From Chlorogloea purpurea SAG 13.99 (GTDB taxonomy: Bacteria > Cyanobacteriota > Cyanobacteriia > Cyanobacteriales > Microcystaceae): a stretch of DNA of 64,000 nt. The stretch is taken from positions 48,370 through 112,369 of the forward strand of contig JADQBB010000010.1 of assembly GCA_016903695.1 (NCBI GenBank), in the 5' to 3' direction. Below, piece by piece: positions 44,698 to 56,629 of the stretch. Position 1 is the stretch's first letter. The number at the start of each line of letters is the position of its first letter. The position numbers and the translations under genes were made by a program. Below the pieces are notes generated by a model, which had not been told where the DNA came from, did no database searches, and saw only the letters and a list, made by a program, of their open reading frames with translations.

Positions 44698-45233
44698 TGA
44701 ATTCGGTCATTCTTTACTGGGTACTGGTAGCAGTGATGATAGTGGGGGTGATCGGGGCTTTAGTCCCGGCCATCCCAGGCATAGGATTAATATTAGGGGC
44801 GATGCTAGTCTGGGGCTTCGTGTCTAAATTCGCTGGCATGGGTGTCACCCTCGTCGTCACTGTTGTTATTCTCCTCCTCAGTATCGCTGTTGACTTCCTC
44901 GCCACGGTTTGGGGAGCCAAAAAAGTGGGGGCTAGTGATTGGAGCCAAATCGGGGCTATGGTGGGTTTATTCGCCGGTCTATTTGGTTTCTTACCCGCCC
45001 TGCCCTTCGGCGGCCCGATTATCGGTCTTTTCCTCGGCCCGGTAGTGGGGGCTTTTGTGGGTGAATACGCCTACCGTAAAGAATGGGAAACCAGAAAACG
45101 TTTCCAACAATCTTTGAAAGTATGCGTCGGGATCGTCGTCGGTACTTTATTCGGCAATATCGCTAAGGCTTTACTAGCTCTCACATCCGTCATTATTTTC
45201 GTCTATTACACTCTTCCCTACGTGCCTAAATAA
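44697..45233 (+). CDS. DUF456 family membrane protein
   Basis: A 178-residue protein with four to five hydrophobic, Gly-rich helices (for example GALVPAIPGIGLILGAMLVWG, ending PALPFGGPIIGLFLGPVVGAFVGEY) and a positively charged loop KEWETRKRFQQSLK before the last helix pair. This is the DUF456 pattern, whose function is unknown; the glycine zippers suggest tight helix packing. It lies between tldD (overlap of one base) and pmbA (29-base gap), so it is probably cotranscribed with the protease subunits. Confidence 0.88.
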   Translation: MNSVILYWVLVAVMIVGVIGALVPAIPGIGLILGAMLVWGFVSKFAGMGVTLVVTVVILLLSIAVDFLATVWGAKKVGASDWSQIGAMVGLFAGLFGFLPALPFGGPIIGLFLGPVVGAFVGEYAYRKEWETRKRFQQSLKVCVGIVVGTLFGNIAKALLALTSVIIFVYYTLPYVPK

Positions 45234-45262
45234 TTCTCATCAATTGACAAATAAATAAAAAT

Positions 45263-46603
45263 ATGGTAACTCTTCAAGAAATTGCTCAATTCGCCCAAAT
45301 GGGTGCGGAAAATCTCGGTATTAAAAAATACGACATCTATGGCTCGAAAGTAGATGATTCGGAAGTAGAAGTGTTTCAAGGTGAACCGAAACAGGTACAG
45401 GCTTCTAACCGATCTAGCGTGATCGTCAGGGTATGGAACGATAACCATCAAGTGGGTGTCACCACTACCACCGATGTTGATCCCAAAGGTTTAGAATTAG
45501 CCCTGAAAACAGCCCAAGAAGCCAGCTATTTCGGAGTGAAAGATAACGCGCCCGATTTTAGCCCCCTGGCTACAGCAGAAACGGTAAATCTCGATCGCAC
45601 CATCAGCCCTCAAGCCCCCATATCAGAATTAATAGACAAGCTTCTCGGCGCGGAAAAAGCGGTGTTAGAAGGGCACGAAGCGATCGAGAGCGTACCTTAT
45701 AACGGTCTCGGACAACAGGAAGTGGAGAGATTTTATCTCAACAGCGAGGGCGCGAAACGCCAAGACGCTCGCTCATACGCTTCTATTTACCTGTATACCA
45801 AAACCGAACAAGAAGGGAAAAAACCGCGTAGCGCCGGGGCTTATAGAATCAGTTCTGGAGTAAGCAGCCTCGATGTAGATAATTGTCTCAAAGAAGCGAT
45901 CGAAAAAACCATCAGCCATTTGGACTATCAACCGATTAAAACCGGTAAATACACCGTCGTCTTTTCCCCCCGCGCTTTTTTAAGCCTACTGGGGGCCTTT
46001 TCCAACCTCTTTAACGCCCAAAGCGTCTTAGATAAACAAAGTCTCTCCACACCAGAATCGATCGGCACTCAAATCGCCGTCTCGAATTTCTGCCTCTGTG
46101 ACGATGCTTTACATCCCGATAATATCGGCGCAGAAACCTTCGACAGCGAAGGCACCCCCACCGGGCGAGTGGAATTGATCACAAACGGTGTATTAAAAAA
46201 TTTCCTCCACAGTACCATCACCGCCAAACGGATGAACGCGCGACCCACGGGCAACGGTAATATAGGGGCGAAAGTAACCGTCAGCCCCCATTTCTACCAC
46301 GTTTTTAGTTCCGGCGGGGCCGATAGTAGCTACAGCCTCGAAAACGCCGAGAATGTAGTGTTAATCGATAATCTCCAAGCTCTGCACGCGGGGGTTAATT
46401 CCTTACAAGGTTCTTTCTCCTTGCCTTTTGACGGCTGGCTGGTTAACGGCCCGGACAAAGTAAGCGTGGATTCGGCTACCGTGGCGGGAGACTTTTTAAG
46501 CCTACTGAAATCGATCGTGTATATTGAACCTCGAGAGGAAATCACCCCCGGTGGTATCAGTCCCCGCGTTTGGGTAGAGGGATTATCTATCACCGGGGAA
46601 TAA
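45263..46603 (+). CDS. pmbA: TldE/PmbA-type protease subunit
   Basis: The partner of TldD, with the same fold but no HExxxH. YDIYGSKVDDSEVEVFQGE at the start and NLFNAQSVLDKQSLSTPESIGTQIAVSN in the middle fit PmbA. In the place of the metal motif it has SPRAFLSLLGAFSN. The tail PFDGWLVNGPDKVSVDSATVAGDF matches the family end. The length is 446 residues. It is the third gene after tldD and DUF456. Confidence 0.94.
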   Translation: MVTLQEIAQFAQMGAENLGIKKYDIYGSKVDDSEVEVFQGEPKQVQASNRSSVIVRVWNDNHQVGVTTTTDVDPKGLELALKTAQEASYFGVKDNAPDFSPLATAETVNLDRTISPQAPISELIDKLLGAEKAVLEGHEAIESVPYNGLGQQEVERFYLNSEGAKRQDARSYASIYLYTKTEQEGKKPRSAGAYRISSGVSSLDVDNCLKEAIEKTISHLDYQPIKTGKYTVVFSPRAFLSLLGAFSNLFNAQSVLDKQSLSTPESIGTQIAVSNFCLCDDALHPDNIGAETFDSEGTPTGRVELITNGVLKNFLHSTITAKRMNARPTGNGNIGAKVTVSPHFYHVFSSGGADSSYSLENAENVVLIDNLQALHAGVNSLQGSFSLPFDGWLVNGPDKVSVDSATVAGDFLSLLKSIVYIEPREEITPGGISPRVWVEGLSITGE

Positions 46604-46648
46604 GTATATAATCGAAAAATAAAACGCACCCCGTCGCAGAAGCGAAGA

Positions 46649-47302
46649 ATGACCAATCCCGCCGAGCCTCAACCCCAGGGGCTAAACCTTTCCGAAAATA
46701 ATGTAAATCCCCTTTTTAACGTTCATTCCTGTATATTGTCCTATTTAGGTTCCGAGCCATCACGCGCCAATATCCATCCCCTGGAGTCTTCGCCTTTGTC
46801 CATCAGGGTCGCTCAACTGGCCGATTTAAAAACCGTCGTCGAAATTTTGACTGAAAGTTTTTATCCTCAGGATTACTTTTGGTTATGGCTACGACCGGTT
46901 TTCAAGTTAGGTATGTACGAGGATTTGAAAACCCGTTTACGTACAGAAACACCCCATTATTATTGTCTGGTGGCGACTCAGGACACAACGATCATCGGCA
47001 CGGTAGAAATAGGGTTAAAATCCACTTCTCTTTTCAGTAACGCCATTCCCTATGTATCTAATTTAGCCGTTAGCCGCAGTCAGAGAAGGAAGGGAGTAGC
47101 TCTAAAATTGCTGGCTAAGTGTGAACAAGTGGCGATGGAATGGGGCTTTAATGAATTATCCCTTCACGTTTTAGAAAATAATTCGGCGGCTTATAGTTTA
47201 TACCGTAATAATGGTTATGATTTGCAACGTATAGAAGGCAGGTTAAGTAAATTGTTATTTCAGAAGCCTAATAGATTGTTACTGGGTAAAACTTTAAAGT
47301 GA
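46649..47302 (+). CDS. GNAT-family N-acetyltransferase
   Basis: A GNAT domain occupies residues about 50-200. The acetyl-CoA-binding motif A is VSNLAVSRSQRRKGVALKLLAKCE, with the QRRKGVA loop, and the next motif ELSLHVLENNSAAYSLYRNNGY is close to RimI-like enzymes. The first 50 residues are polar and unordered-looking. The acceptor may be a protein N-terminus or a small amine, but it cannot be told from the sequence. Confidence 0.85.
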   Translation: MTNPAEPQPQGLNLSENNVNPLFNVHSCILSYLGSEPSRANIHPLESSPLSIRVAQLADLKTVVEILTESFYPQDYFWLWLRPVFKLGMYEDLKTRLRTETPHYYCLVATQDTTIIGTVEIGLKSTSLFSNAIPYVSNLAVSRSQRRKGVALKLLAKCEQVAMEWGFNELSLHVLENNSAAYSLYRNNGYDLQRIEGRLSKLLFQKPNRLLLGKTLK

Positions 47303-47575
47303 TATACGGGGTAAGCTTTTGATGATTTTATACCTGTAAGGACTCGCGGAACCATTAACAGGAAAATCTCATGGGTATTTAGGATAGAGGGATTATGGCA
47401 GAATTTTTGCCAGCTTATTTCCCGGAATTACAACTGGCGACAAGATTATGGCAGTTAGTAGATGAATGATTTCTAGTTTAACCAAAACTTAAGGATTAAA
47501 TTTTAATAATAATAAGACATAAACAAGGAACGATAGCGGACAATAGCTCTATCCTCAAGGGTCAGGATTCGTTAT

Positions 47576-48205
47576 ATGCAGGGTCTTTTTCAACGTTTTC
47601 AAGATACCCCCTCCGGGGAAGAACAAATCCGCACCCGAATTTTACGGGCGGCTTTACACCTTTTTGCCGTCAAGGGATTTGAGGGTGCTACCACTAAAGA
47701 TCTAGCGATCGCGGCGGGCGTAGCCGAAGGTACATTATTTCGTTACTTTCCCACTAAGAAAGCTATTCTGATTGAAGTGGCCACGAATGGCTGGGTGGAC
47801 ATTCTCACGGATTTACTGACCGAATTGAGCGAGATGGGAAGTTATAAAGCCGTGGCTCAAGTGATGCGCCGCCGGGTGTTGAGGATGAGAGAAAATAGTG
47901 ACCTACTGCGGGTGTGCTTTATCGAAGCGCAATTTCACCCCGAATTAAGGGATAAAATACAGACGGAAGTGATCGTCAAGATGACCGATGTGGCGGAAGC
48001 TTTTTTTCAAACGGCGATGGATAAGGGAATTTACCGCCCCATGAATCCCAAAATCGTCGCTCAAGTTTTTCTGGGGATGTTCGCTATCGCTGGATTCTCT
48101 AATGACACAGTATTAGAGCCTGATGCCTCCCCCCAATCTCTACAAGAGATGGCGGAAGGCATCGCGGATATTTTCCTCAATGGTGTTTTAGCGCCTGGAA
48201 ATTAA
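47576..48205 (+). CDS. TetR-family transcriptional regulator
   Basis: The N-terminal helix-turn-helix is complete: [47 protein letters not shown] (residues about 20-65). The remaining 140 residues are a helical ligand-binding domain with no recognisable ligand signature. The 270 bases before it contain no other gene. It converges on the phosphoketolase gene, the two stops overlapping by 4 bases. Its target is unknown. Confidence 0.92.
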   Translation: MQGLFQRFQDTPSGEEQIRTRILRAALHLFAVKGFEGATTKDLAIAAGVAEGTLFRYFPTKKAILIEVATNGWVDILTDLLTELSEMGSYKAVAQVMRRRVLRMRENSDLLRVCFIEAQFHPELRDKIQTEVIVKMTDVAEAFFQTAMDKGIYRPMNPKIVAQVFLGMFAIAGFSNDTVLEPDASPQSLQEMAEGIADIFLNGVLAPGN

Positions 48206-50619
48206 TAGGGCCATTTCCAACCGGTGATTTCATCTTTATCTAAGCCGTTTTCGTGGGCGTAGTTGAGATTGTCGATGATGGCGTTTTTCATTCTCTCCTT
48301 GACGTGTGCGCCCGCGGAACCGAGTTTGGGCACACGATCGATCACGTCGATCACGAGGCTGAAGCGATCGACCTCGTTCAGTATGGCCAATTCCAAGGGA
48401 GTATTGATATTCCCTTGTTCTTTATAACCCCGAACGTGAATTCTTTCCTGGTTACTACGGCGATAGGTTAACTTGTGAATCAGCCAAGGGTAGCCGTGAA
48501 AATTAAAGATTATGGGTTTATCTTTGGTGAATAAACTATCAAAATCTCTTTCGGATAAACCGTGGGTATGTTCGCTTTCTGACTGTAACTTGAATAAGTC
48601 CACCACGTTAATAAATCGTACTTTTAATATGGGGAATTCTTCCCGTAGGATAGCCGTAGCCGCTAGAGATTCCATCGTGGGAATGTCACCGCAACAAGCC
48701 ATGATTACATCAGGTTCGTCTAACTCCTTACCCTGGTCATCATTACTGGCCCAATCCCAGATGCCGATACCTTTAGAACAGTGTTTGATCGCTTCATCCA
48801 TCGTCAGATACTGTAGATGTTTCTGTTTATCAGCGACGATAACATTGACATAATCGGTACTCTTGAAACAGTGATTGATCGTACTCAATAAAGTATTCGC
48901 ATCGGGCGGTAAATAGATCCGTACCACGTCGGCGCTCTTATTAGTCACCACATCGATAAAGCCGGGGTCTTGATGGCTGAAACCGTTATGGTCTTGCCGC
49001 CAAACTAGAGAAGAGAGAAGAATGTTTTCCGAAGCAACGGAAGCGCGCCACTTGACGTGTTTCTGACAAATATCCAACCATTTAGCGTGTTGGTTGAACA
49101 TGGAATCGATGACGTGGGCGAAAGCTTCGTAGGTGTGGAACAAACCGTGACGACCGGTTAATAAGTAACCTTCGAGCCACCCCAGTAAAGTATGTTCGCT
49201 TAGCATCTCCATCACCCGACCATCCGCGGCTAACTGGCTACCGTCCGCATCTTCCGGGTAAATATCGGCTAACCAAGTCTTTTTCGTCACTTCGTAAAGG
49301 GCGGCGAGGCGATTAGACGCAGTTTCATCCGGGCCGAAAACTCGGAAATTGGTCATGTTATCCCGCATCACATCCCGCAGGAACAGACCCATAATGCCGG
49401 TATTTTCCACCTCCACCGTACCTGGTCGTTCGATCGCTACTTCGTAAGAGCGAAAATCCGGTAACTTCAGCGCCTTGCGTAATAAACCGCCGTTAGTGTG
49501 GGGGTTGGCGCTCATGCGACGATGACCTACCGGGGCGAGGGCTTTCAGTTCGGGGATCAAAGTACCGTTAGCGTCGAATAATTCTTGGGGTTTGTACTCT
49601 TTCATCCAAGCTTCTAAGAGTCGAAGATGCTCAGGATTACTGTGCATTTCCCCCATGGGCACTTGGTGGGAGCGCCAGAAACCCTCTACTTTGTGACCAT
49701 CGACATTTTTAGGGCCCGTCCAACCTTTGGGAGAGCGGAGGATTATCATCGGCCAGCGGTAGCGTTTAGCGATTCCCGTACTGCGGGCTTCCTGTTGGAA
49801 GGAACGAATTTGATTGATGCAGTGTTCTAAGGTGGCCGCCATTCTCTGATGACACACTAACAAGTCATCATCTTCTTTACATTCCACCACATAGGGAGTG
49901 TAGCCGTAGCCAGAGAAGAGATTCTCTAATTCTTCCGAGGAAATACGAGCTAGAATTGTCGGGTTGGCGATTTTGTAACCGTTGAGGTTGAGTACGGGTA
50001 AAACCGCACCGTCACGAATCGGGTTGAGGAATTTATTGGAGTGCCAAGCTGTAGCGAGAGGCCCTGTTTCCGCTTCCCCATCGCCCACCACCACGGTAGT
50101 GATTAAATCGGGGTTATCGTATACTGAGCCGTAAGCGTGAGCTAGACTGTACCCTAATTCACCTCCTTCGTGGATCGAACCTGGTGTTTCGGGGGTGACG
50201 TGACTACCGATATGACCGGGGAAAGAGAATTGTTTGAAGAATCTCTGTAAACCTTCTTCGTCTTCGCTTTTATCGGGGTAAATTTCCGAGTAAGTACCTT
50301 CTAAATACACCGGCCCCAGAACGCCAGGCGCACCGTGTCCCGGCCCCGCTACGAAGATCGCGTCCAAGTCATATTTTTTGATAAGGCGATTGAGGTGAAC
50401 GTATGTGAAACTTAGTGCCGGACTCGAACCCCAATGTCCTAATAAGCGCGCTTTAATATCACTCGGCTGTAAGGGTCTTTTCAGTAGGGGATTATCTCTG
50501 AGATAAATCATCCCCACCGCTAAATAATTACAGGCGCGCCAATAGGCATGAATTTTATGTAATTCGTCTTCTGCTAAAGGCTGAGATTGGGTAATGGCTC
50601 TTTCTGGTGTGGCTACCAT
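48202..50619 (-). CDS. xfp: Phosphoketolase (xylulose-5-phosphate/fructose-6-phosphate)
   Basis: Thiamine-diphosphate enzyme that splits xylulose 5-phosphate or fructose 6-phosphate into acetyl phosphate and a shorter sugar phosphate. Signature 1 [14 protein letters not shown] and the ThDP-binding [21 protein letters not shown] are present, and the length of 805 residues is typical. In cyanobacteria it supplies acetyl-CoA with less carbon loss and responds to light-dark shifts. A GGAG ribosome-binding site is 9 bases before the ATG. It diverges from gap1. Confidence 0.95.
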   Translation of the reverse strand: MVATPERAITQSQPLAEDELHKIHAYWRACNYLAVGMIYLRDNPLLKRPLQPSDIKARLLGHWGSSPALSFTYVHLNRLIKKYDLDAIFVAGPGHGAPGVLGPVYLEGTYSEIYPDKSEDEEGLQRFFKQFSFPGHIGSHVTPETPGSIHEGGELGYSLAHAYGSVYDNPDLITTVVVGDGEAETGPLATAWHSNKFLNPIRDGAVLPVLNLNGYKIANPTILARISSEELENLFSGYGYTPYVVECKEDDDLLVCHQRMAATLEHCINQIRSFQQEARSTGIAKRYRWPMIILRSPKGWTGPKNVDGHKVEGFWRSHQVPMGEMHSNPEHLRLLEAWMKEYKPQELFDANGTLIPELKALAPVGHRRMSANPHTNGGLLRKALKLPDFRSYEVAIERPGTVEVENTGIMGLFLRDVMRDNMTNFRVFGPDETASNRLAALYEVTKKTWLADIYPEDADGSQLAADGRVMEMLSEHTLLGWLEGYLLTGRHGLFHTYEAFAHVIDSMFNQHAKWLDICQKHVKWRASVASENILLSSLVWRQDHNGFSHQDPGFIDVVTNKSADVVRIYLPPDANTLLSTINHCFKSTDYVNVIVADKQKHLQYLTMDEAIKHCSKGIGIWDWASNDDQGKELDEPDVIMACCGDIPTMESLAATAILREEFPILKVRFINVVDLFKLQSESEHTHGLSERDFDSLFTKDKPIIFNFHGYPWLIHKLTYRRSNQERIHVRGYKEQGNINTPLELAILNEVDRFSLVIDVIDRVPKLGSAGAHVKERMKNAIIDNLNYAHENGLDKDEITGWKWPY

Positions 50620-53175
<2,556 letters not shown>

Positions 53176-53187
53176 TCACCCGCTTGA

Positions 53188-53421
53188 TTATTTAGAGGGT
53201 TGAGCGTGATTGATAAAACTATCCATTTGCTTTTCCCTCTGCGCACTCGGTTTTTTCGGTTCTTTATTGGGTGCGAGTCCTAAAATAATATTATTAATAC
53301 TTTGGCGAGTTTTATAGCTGTAGGTGTTAAACGGTTGAGGTAAAAACTGGTCGCCTACAGTTACAAAAAATAGTGCCGAAAAAATTAATGCAGTTGAGAG
53401 GAATTTCTTGGGCATATACAT
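53188..53421 (-). CDS. Small exported or membrane-anchored protein, unknown function
   Basis: 77 residues with a basic start (MYMPKKF) and one hydrophobic segment (LSTALIFSALFFVTV, residues about 8-22), followed by a polar tail (YKTRQSINNIILGLAPNKEPKK). It could be a secreted peptide or a single-pass membrane protein. No family is named with confidence. It lies 12 bases from the ilvC stop, converging, and 39 bases after the Nudix gene in the same direction. Confidence 0.5.
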   Translation of the reverse strand: MYMPKKFLSTALIFSALFFVTVGDQFLPQPFNTYSYKTRQSINNIILGLAPNKEPKKPSAQREKQMDSFINHAQPSK

Positions 53422-53460
53422 AATTTAAGCTCTAGGTCTATAATAATATCCCCTTCCCCT

Positions 53461-53970
53461 TTAGTCATCGGTACTGCTTGGAAATATTACCTGTATTTTC
53501 TCTGGCAAAGTTTTTAATATCTCCTTTAAATCATCCTCTTCTACCCGTTTAACCGCCTCTTTAAGGCTAAACCATTGCCTATCTCGATGACTTTCTAGCC
53601 ATTTATCCTGAAGGATTTCTACTTTCAATAAAAATACCTGCACCAAGCACCTCGTACCCCACTTGATATAAGTGTACGTGCCTAATATATCTGGCGATAC
53701 CGCACCGATAATGCCGCCCTCTTCTAAAGCTTCCTTAGCGGCTGAATCTTGGGGGGTCATAAAGGGTTCGATCAGTCCTTTGGGAATTACCCAGCGTTTT
53801 TTCTTGCGGGAAGAGATCAACAGGACTTCTATTTTGCCATCTTTGATGCGGTAAGGGACTACTCCCGATTGTTGAATGATAATCCCTTTGAATTTAGATA
53901 ATAGATTGATATTCAAGCTTAATGATTTTTTTGAAATTCTTCTAAAATATCCATTAAATTCACTTGGCAT
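53461..53970 (-). CDS. Nudix hydrolase
   Basis: Hydrolyses nucleoside-diphosphate-linked compounds. The Nudix box is present as GLIEPFMTPQDSAAKEALEEGGI: the catalytic EALEE core is intact, but the first conserved Glu is Met and the Arg is Lys, a variant seen in related bacterial proteins. The recognised fold begins at IIQQSGVVPYRIKDG (residue about 31). The preceding 30 residues overlap the DUF3181 gene by 52 bases and look unlike the family. The real start may be the TTG about 16 codons before that point. The substrate is unknown. Confidence 0.85.
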   Translation of the reverse strand: MPSEFNGYFRRISKKSLSLNINLLSKFKGIIIQQSGVVPYRIKDGKIEVLLISSRKKKRWVIPKGLIEPFMTPQDSAAKEALEEGGIIGAVSPDILGTYTYIKWGTRCLVQVFLLKVEILQDKWLESHRDRQWFSLKEAVKRVEEDDLKEILKTLPEKIQVIFPSSTDD

Positions 53971-54221
53971 TTAGTCGGTAGCAAATCTACCAGGGGTAGT
54001 TCTAATCTACCGCCGCCCAAGGTCACTTTAATCTCTTGTAAGAGGGCTGTAAGCGCATCTTCAGAAAGATTATTGTTATCTATGAGACTGTAAGCTTTTT
54101 CCGCTACCGTGGTGTGTAAATTGGCATTGCTGAGGTAGAGATGCCATTTAGCTACATCGATGTAGATGTTTTCACCGATTTCTGCCGCTAGAGCTTCTAT
54201 ATCTGATGTTGTATTAGCCAT
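53919..54221 (-). CDS. DUF3181 family protein
   Basis: A 100-residue soluble, helical protein: IEALAAEIGENIYIDVAKWHLYLSNANLHTTVAEKAY at the start and LGGGRLELPLVDLLP near the end. This agrees with the cyanobacterial DUF3181 family of unknown function. It overlaps the start of the 2TM gene's reading end by 8 bases and the Nudix frame by 52. The tight packing suggests one transcript from moaC through the Nudix gene. Confidence 0.75.
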   Translation of the reverse strand: MANTTSDIEALAAEIGENIYIDVAKWHLYLSNANLHTTVAEKAYSLIDNNNLSEDALTALLQEIKVTLGGGRLELPLVDLLPTKCQVNLMDILEEFQKNH

Positions 54222-54468
54222 TGGATTTCACGGAATAATCTGCGATCGCCGCAATATAAATCAGGTGTGCTAGTAATAGGATAGCCCAAATTCCTGAAAA
54301 GGTAGTCAACCATGTCCAATCAGGAAATTTAATGATATGAAAGAACCAAAAGCCGGAATTAACCGCGAGGAAAGCGGCCACATGGACGGCGAAATTCATA
54401 CGATCGTCGAGACGGCGAAAAGCCGGGTCAGTTTTGCGATCGGGTTGACGGGGCCAACGAGGAGGCAT
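54214..54468 (-). CDS. 2TM-domain membrane protein
   Basis: 84 residues with two membrane helices (FAVHVAAFLAVNSGFWFFHII and WLTTFSGIWAILLLAHLIYIA) joined by a short loop KFPDWTW. The first is preceded by a basic stretch (DPAFRRLDDRMN). This is the 2TM (PF13239-type) pattern, found alone or at the end of sensor proteins. Function unknown. It ends overlapping the DUF3181 start, and begins 6 bases after moaC. Confidence 0.8.
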   Translation of the reverse strand: MPPRWPRQPDRKTDPAFRRLDDRMNFAVHVAAFLAVNSGFWFFHIIKFPDWTWLTTFSGIWAILLLAHLIYIAAIADYSVKSNG

Positions 54469-54474
54469 AATCTT

Positions 54475-54993
54475 TTACTTACTAGATTCCTCTCCCAGTG
54501 TACCAAAATCTCTTTCATAATCTCCCGATTTACCGCCAGTTTTGCTCATTAAGCGAATACGACCGATCTCTATACCTTTCTGTAGCGCCTTCGCCATATC
54601 GTATAGAGTCAGGGCCGCCACGGAAACCGCAGTCAATGCCTCCATTTCCACCCCCGTTTCCCCCTTGGTCATCACTTCCGCCCGGAGCTTATACCCCGGT
54701 AATTCATAATCGGCGGTTAATGTGATTTCTACTTTTTGGATTGCTAGGGGGTGGCAGAGGGGAATTAACGCCGATGTTTGTTTGGCCGCCATGATCCCGG
54801 CTATTCTGGCGGTGGCTAATACATCTCCCTTGGGGGCGTTTCCCGATTCAATCGCTTTTAAGGTGCTGTCGCTCATTTTCACCTCGGCTACGGCTACCGC
54901 CACTCTAAGGGTTGAAGCTTTGCCCGATACATCTACCATCTGCACCTCTCCCCGTTGATTGAGATGAGATAAATTTTCTTGGGAGTCTTGCAT
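54475..54993 (-). CDS. moaC: Cyclic pyranopterin monophosphate synthase
   Basis: Second step of molybdenum cofactor synthesis, forming cPMP. Conserved parts are [28 protein letters not shown], the catalytic-region [20 protein letters not shown], and the final SKTGGKSG. The length of 172 residues includes a short N-terminal tail. Other moa genes are not in the window. It is first in a run of four or five leftward genes. Confidence 0.95.
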   Translation of the reverse strand: MQDSQENLSHLNQRGEVQMVDVSGKASTLRVAVAVAEVKMSDSTLKAIESGNAPKGDVLATARIAGIMAAKQTSALIPLCHPLAIQKVEITLTADYELPGYKLRAEVMTKGETGVEMEALTAVSVAALTLYDMAKALQKGIEIGRIRLMSKTGGKSGDYERDFGTLGEESSK

Positions 54994-55039
54994 TATTTAA
55001 AACCTTCGTGTTATGCTAGTGTACTGTTGAGAAAAACAA

Positions 55040-55112
55040 GGGCTTGTAGCTTAGTGGATAGAGCGTGTGGCTACGGACCACAAGGTCGGGGGTTCGAATC
55101 CCTCCAAGCCCG
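55040..55112 (+). tRNA. trnR: tRNA-Arg (anticodon ACG)
   Basis: Acceptor GGGCTTG pairs with CAAGCCC. The anticodon stem TGTGG/CCACA closes the loop CTACGGA with anticodon ACG, which is deaminated to ICG and reads CGU, CGC and CGA. The T-arm is GGGGGTTCGAATCCCTC, and the discriminator is G. CCA is not encoded. Confidence 0.96.
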
Positions 55113-55226
55113 TTAAATATTTTACCTATTTCGTTGAGTATAATAATTCTACTCGTTAAATTTTTGGCAAAAATAACCGCTCGATGTTATCGAGCGCAAG
55201 GAAGATACTAAAGCCAACGCTTAACT

Positions 55227-56345
55227 TTATTTTTTTTCAGCGGTGGGATTAAGGTTGATTTTAAAATCAGGAGTGATAGTATCGGCGACAGCCGCCACTC
55301 TTTCTTTAACGTTGTCCGGTAAAGGAATGTAACCTAATTGTTTCGCTTGCACTTGACCCTCGGTTAAGCCGTATTGAATCATCGCTTCCATTGCGATCGC
55401 TTTATTGGGCTCGTCGTATTTTTTATATAACAACATCCAAGTGTAAGTGACGATCGGATAAGATTCGTCTCCCTCCGGGTCAGTGATAAAAGCTCTTAAA
55501 TTCTCCGGTAATTGGACTTGGGCGAGGGCTTTAGAACCAGATTCCCCGCTGGGGGCGACGAATTTACCCGCCTTATTTTCCAGGCTCGCCATGGTCAGAT
55601 TACTTTTCGAGGCGAAGCCGTATTCTAGAAAACCGATCGCTCCGGCAGTTTGAGCGATCAAAGAAGTTACCCCCTCATTACCGCGACCACCGACGAAAGT
55701 ACCTTTATTTCTCGGCCATTCCACCGCTGTACCTGCGCCGATGTCTTTTTTCCAAACGGGGCTGATAGCGCTCAAATGATTGGTGAAAACAGAAGTGGTA
55801 CCGCTACCATCGCTGCGATGCACCACACTAATACTTTGATCCGGTAAATTCACACCTGGATTGGAAAGAGCGATTTTCGGGTCATTCCAGCGGGTGATTT
55901 TACCGCTGAAAATGTCCACGTACGCTTCTCTACTTAATTTTAAGTCTTTGACCCCCGGAAGATTGTAGGCTAGGACTATACTACCCGCCGTCATCGGTAA
56001 CATTAGAACTCCTCTGGAGACTTTCGCTATTTGTGTATCGGTCATGGCTATGTCACTAGCTCCAAAATCGATAACGCCTTGGGTTAATCTTTCGATACCG
56101 GCACCGCTACCCACCGATTGAAAATCAAGTTGTAGCTGCGGTACTTGCTGATTTAATAACACAAACCAATTTTTATATAGGGGAGCTGGAAAAGAAGCCC
56201 CTGCGCCAACTGCTCTAATAGTATCTTTAAAAGGTAGATTGATTCCTAAACTATTTTCACCTCTATTCCCATCACAGGCACTAAGCCCCATAAGAGAGGT
56301 AATGACTAATGCGGTGATTATACTGTTATTTAAAACATTTTCCAT
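55227..56345 (-). CDS. pstS: Phosphate-binding lipoprotein, PstS/SphX type
   Basis: A periplasmic phosphate receptor. The signal ends in a lipobox (LMGLSAC, Cys24). The mature part has AVGAGASFPAPLYKNW, QSVGSGAGIERLTQG, DFGASDIAMTD and HRSDGSGTTSVFTNHL, all phosphate-contacting regions of PstS. No pstC, pstA or pstB follows, so this may be the SphX form, a stand-alone receptor used under phosphate shortage in cyanobacteria. No clear Pho box was identified upstream. Confidence 0.88.
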   Translation of the reverse strand: MENVLNNSIITALVITSLMGLSACDGNRGENSLGINLPFKDTIRAVGAGASFPAPLYKNWFVLLNQQVPQLQLDFQSVGSGAGIERLTQGVIDFGASDIAMTDTQIAKVSRGVLMLPMTAGSIVLAYNLPGVKDLKLSREAYVDIFSGKITRWNDPKIALSNPGVNLPDQSISVVHRSDGSGTTSVFTNHLSAISPVWKKDIGAGTAVEWPRNKGTFVGGRGNEGVTSLIAQTAGAIGFLEYGFASKSNLTMASLENKAGKFVAPSGESGSKALAQVQLPENLRAFITDPEGDESYPIVTYTWMLLYKKYDEPNKAIAMEAMIQYGLTEGQVQAKQLGYIPLPDNVKERVAAVADTITPDFKINLNPTAEKK

Positions 56346-56629
56346 GTAAAATTATCCTATATCGTTACCTTTTAATTATTTTCTAAGCGAACTGAAATAA
56401 CATTATAGTTGGAGTAAGTTTAAGAAAAAGTTATCCTATAATTAAGGAAAATAGTTTACTAAAAACTACGAAACAAATTACTATCAAATAGGATAAATCA
56501 AATAAAAAATAAATTTTTTTAAATCAGCGCCTTTGTTATGTTGGCAATCAATGACTGATAAATACAGAAAACTTATAGCCAATTGCAAGCTTAATGGTAG
56601 GATCTAACCTGACAAGTAGAAAAAATCCT

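Noticed and set aside
47395..47469. A 24-codon frame (MAEFLPAYFPEL and onward) before the TetR gene
   Set aside because: Too short to judge and without a ribosome-binding site; it could be a truncated gene end, but no parent is recognised.
56346..56629. Pho box upstream of the phosphate receptor gene
   Set aside because: One CTTAAACT-like element is visible on the minus strand, but the repeated pattern needed for a PhoB/SphR box is not.
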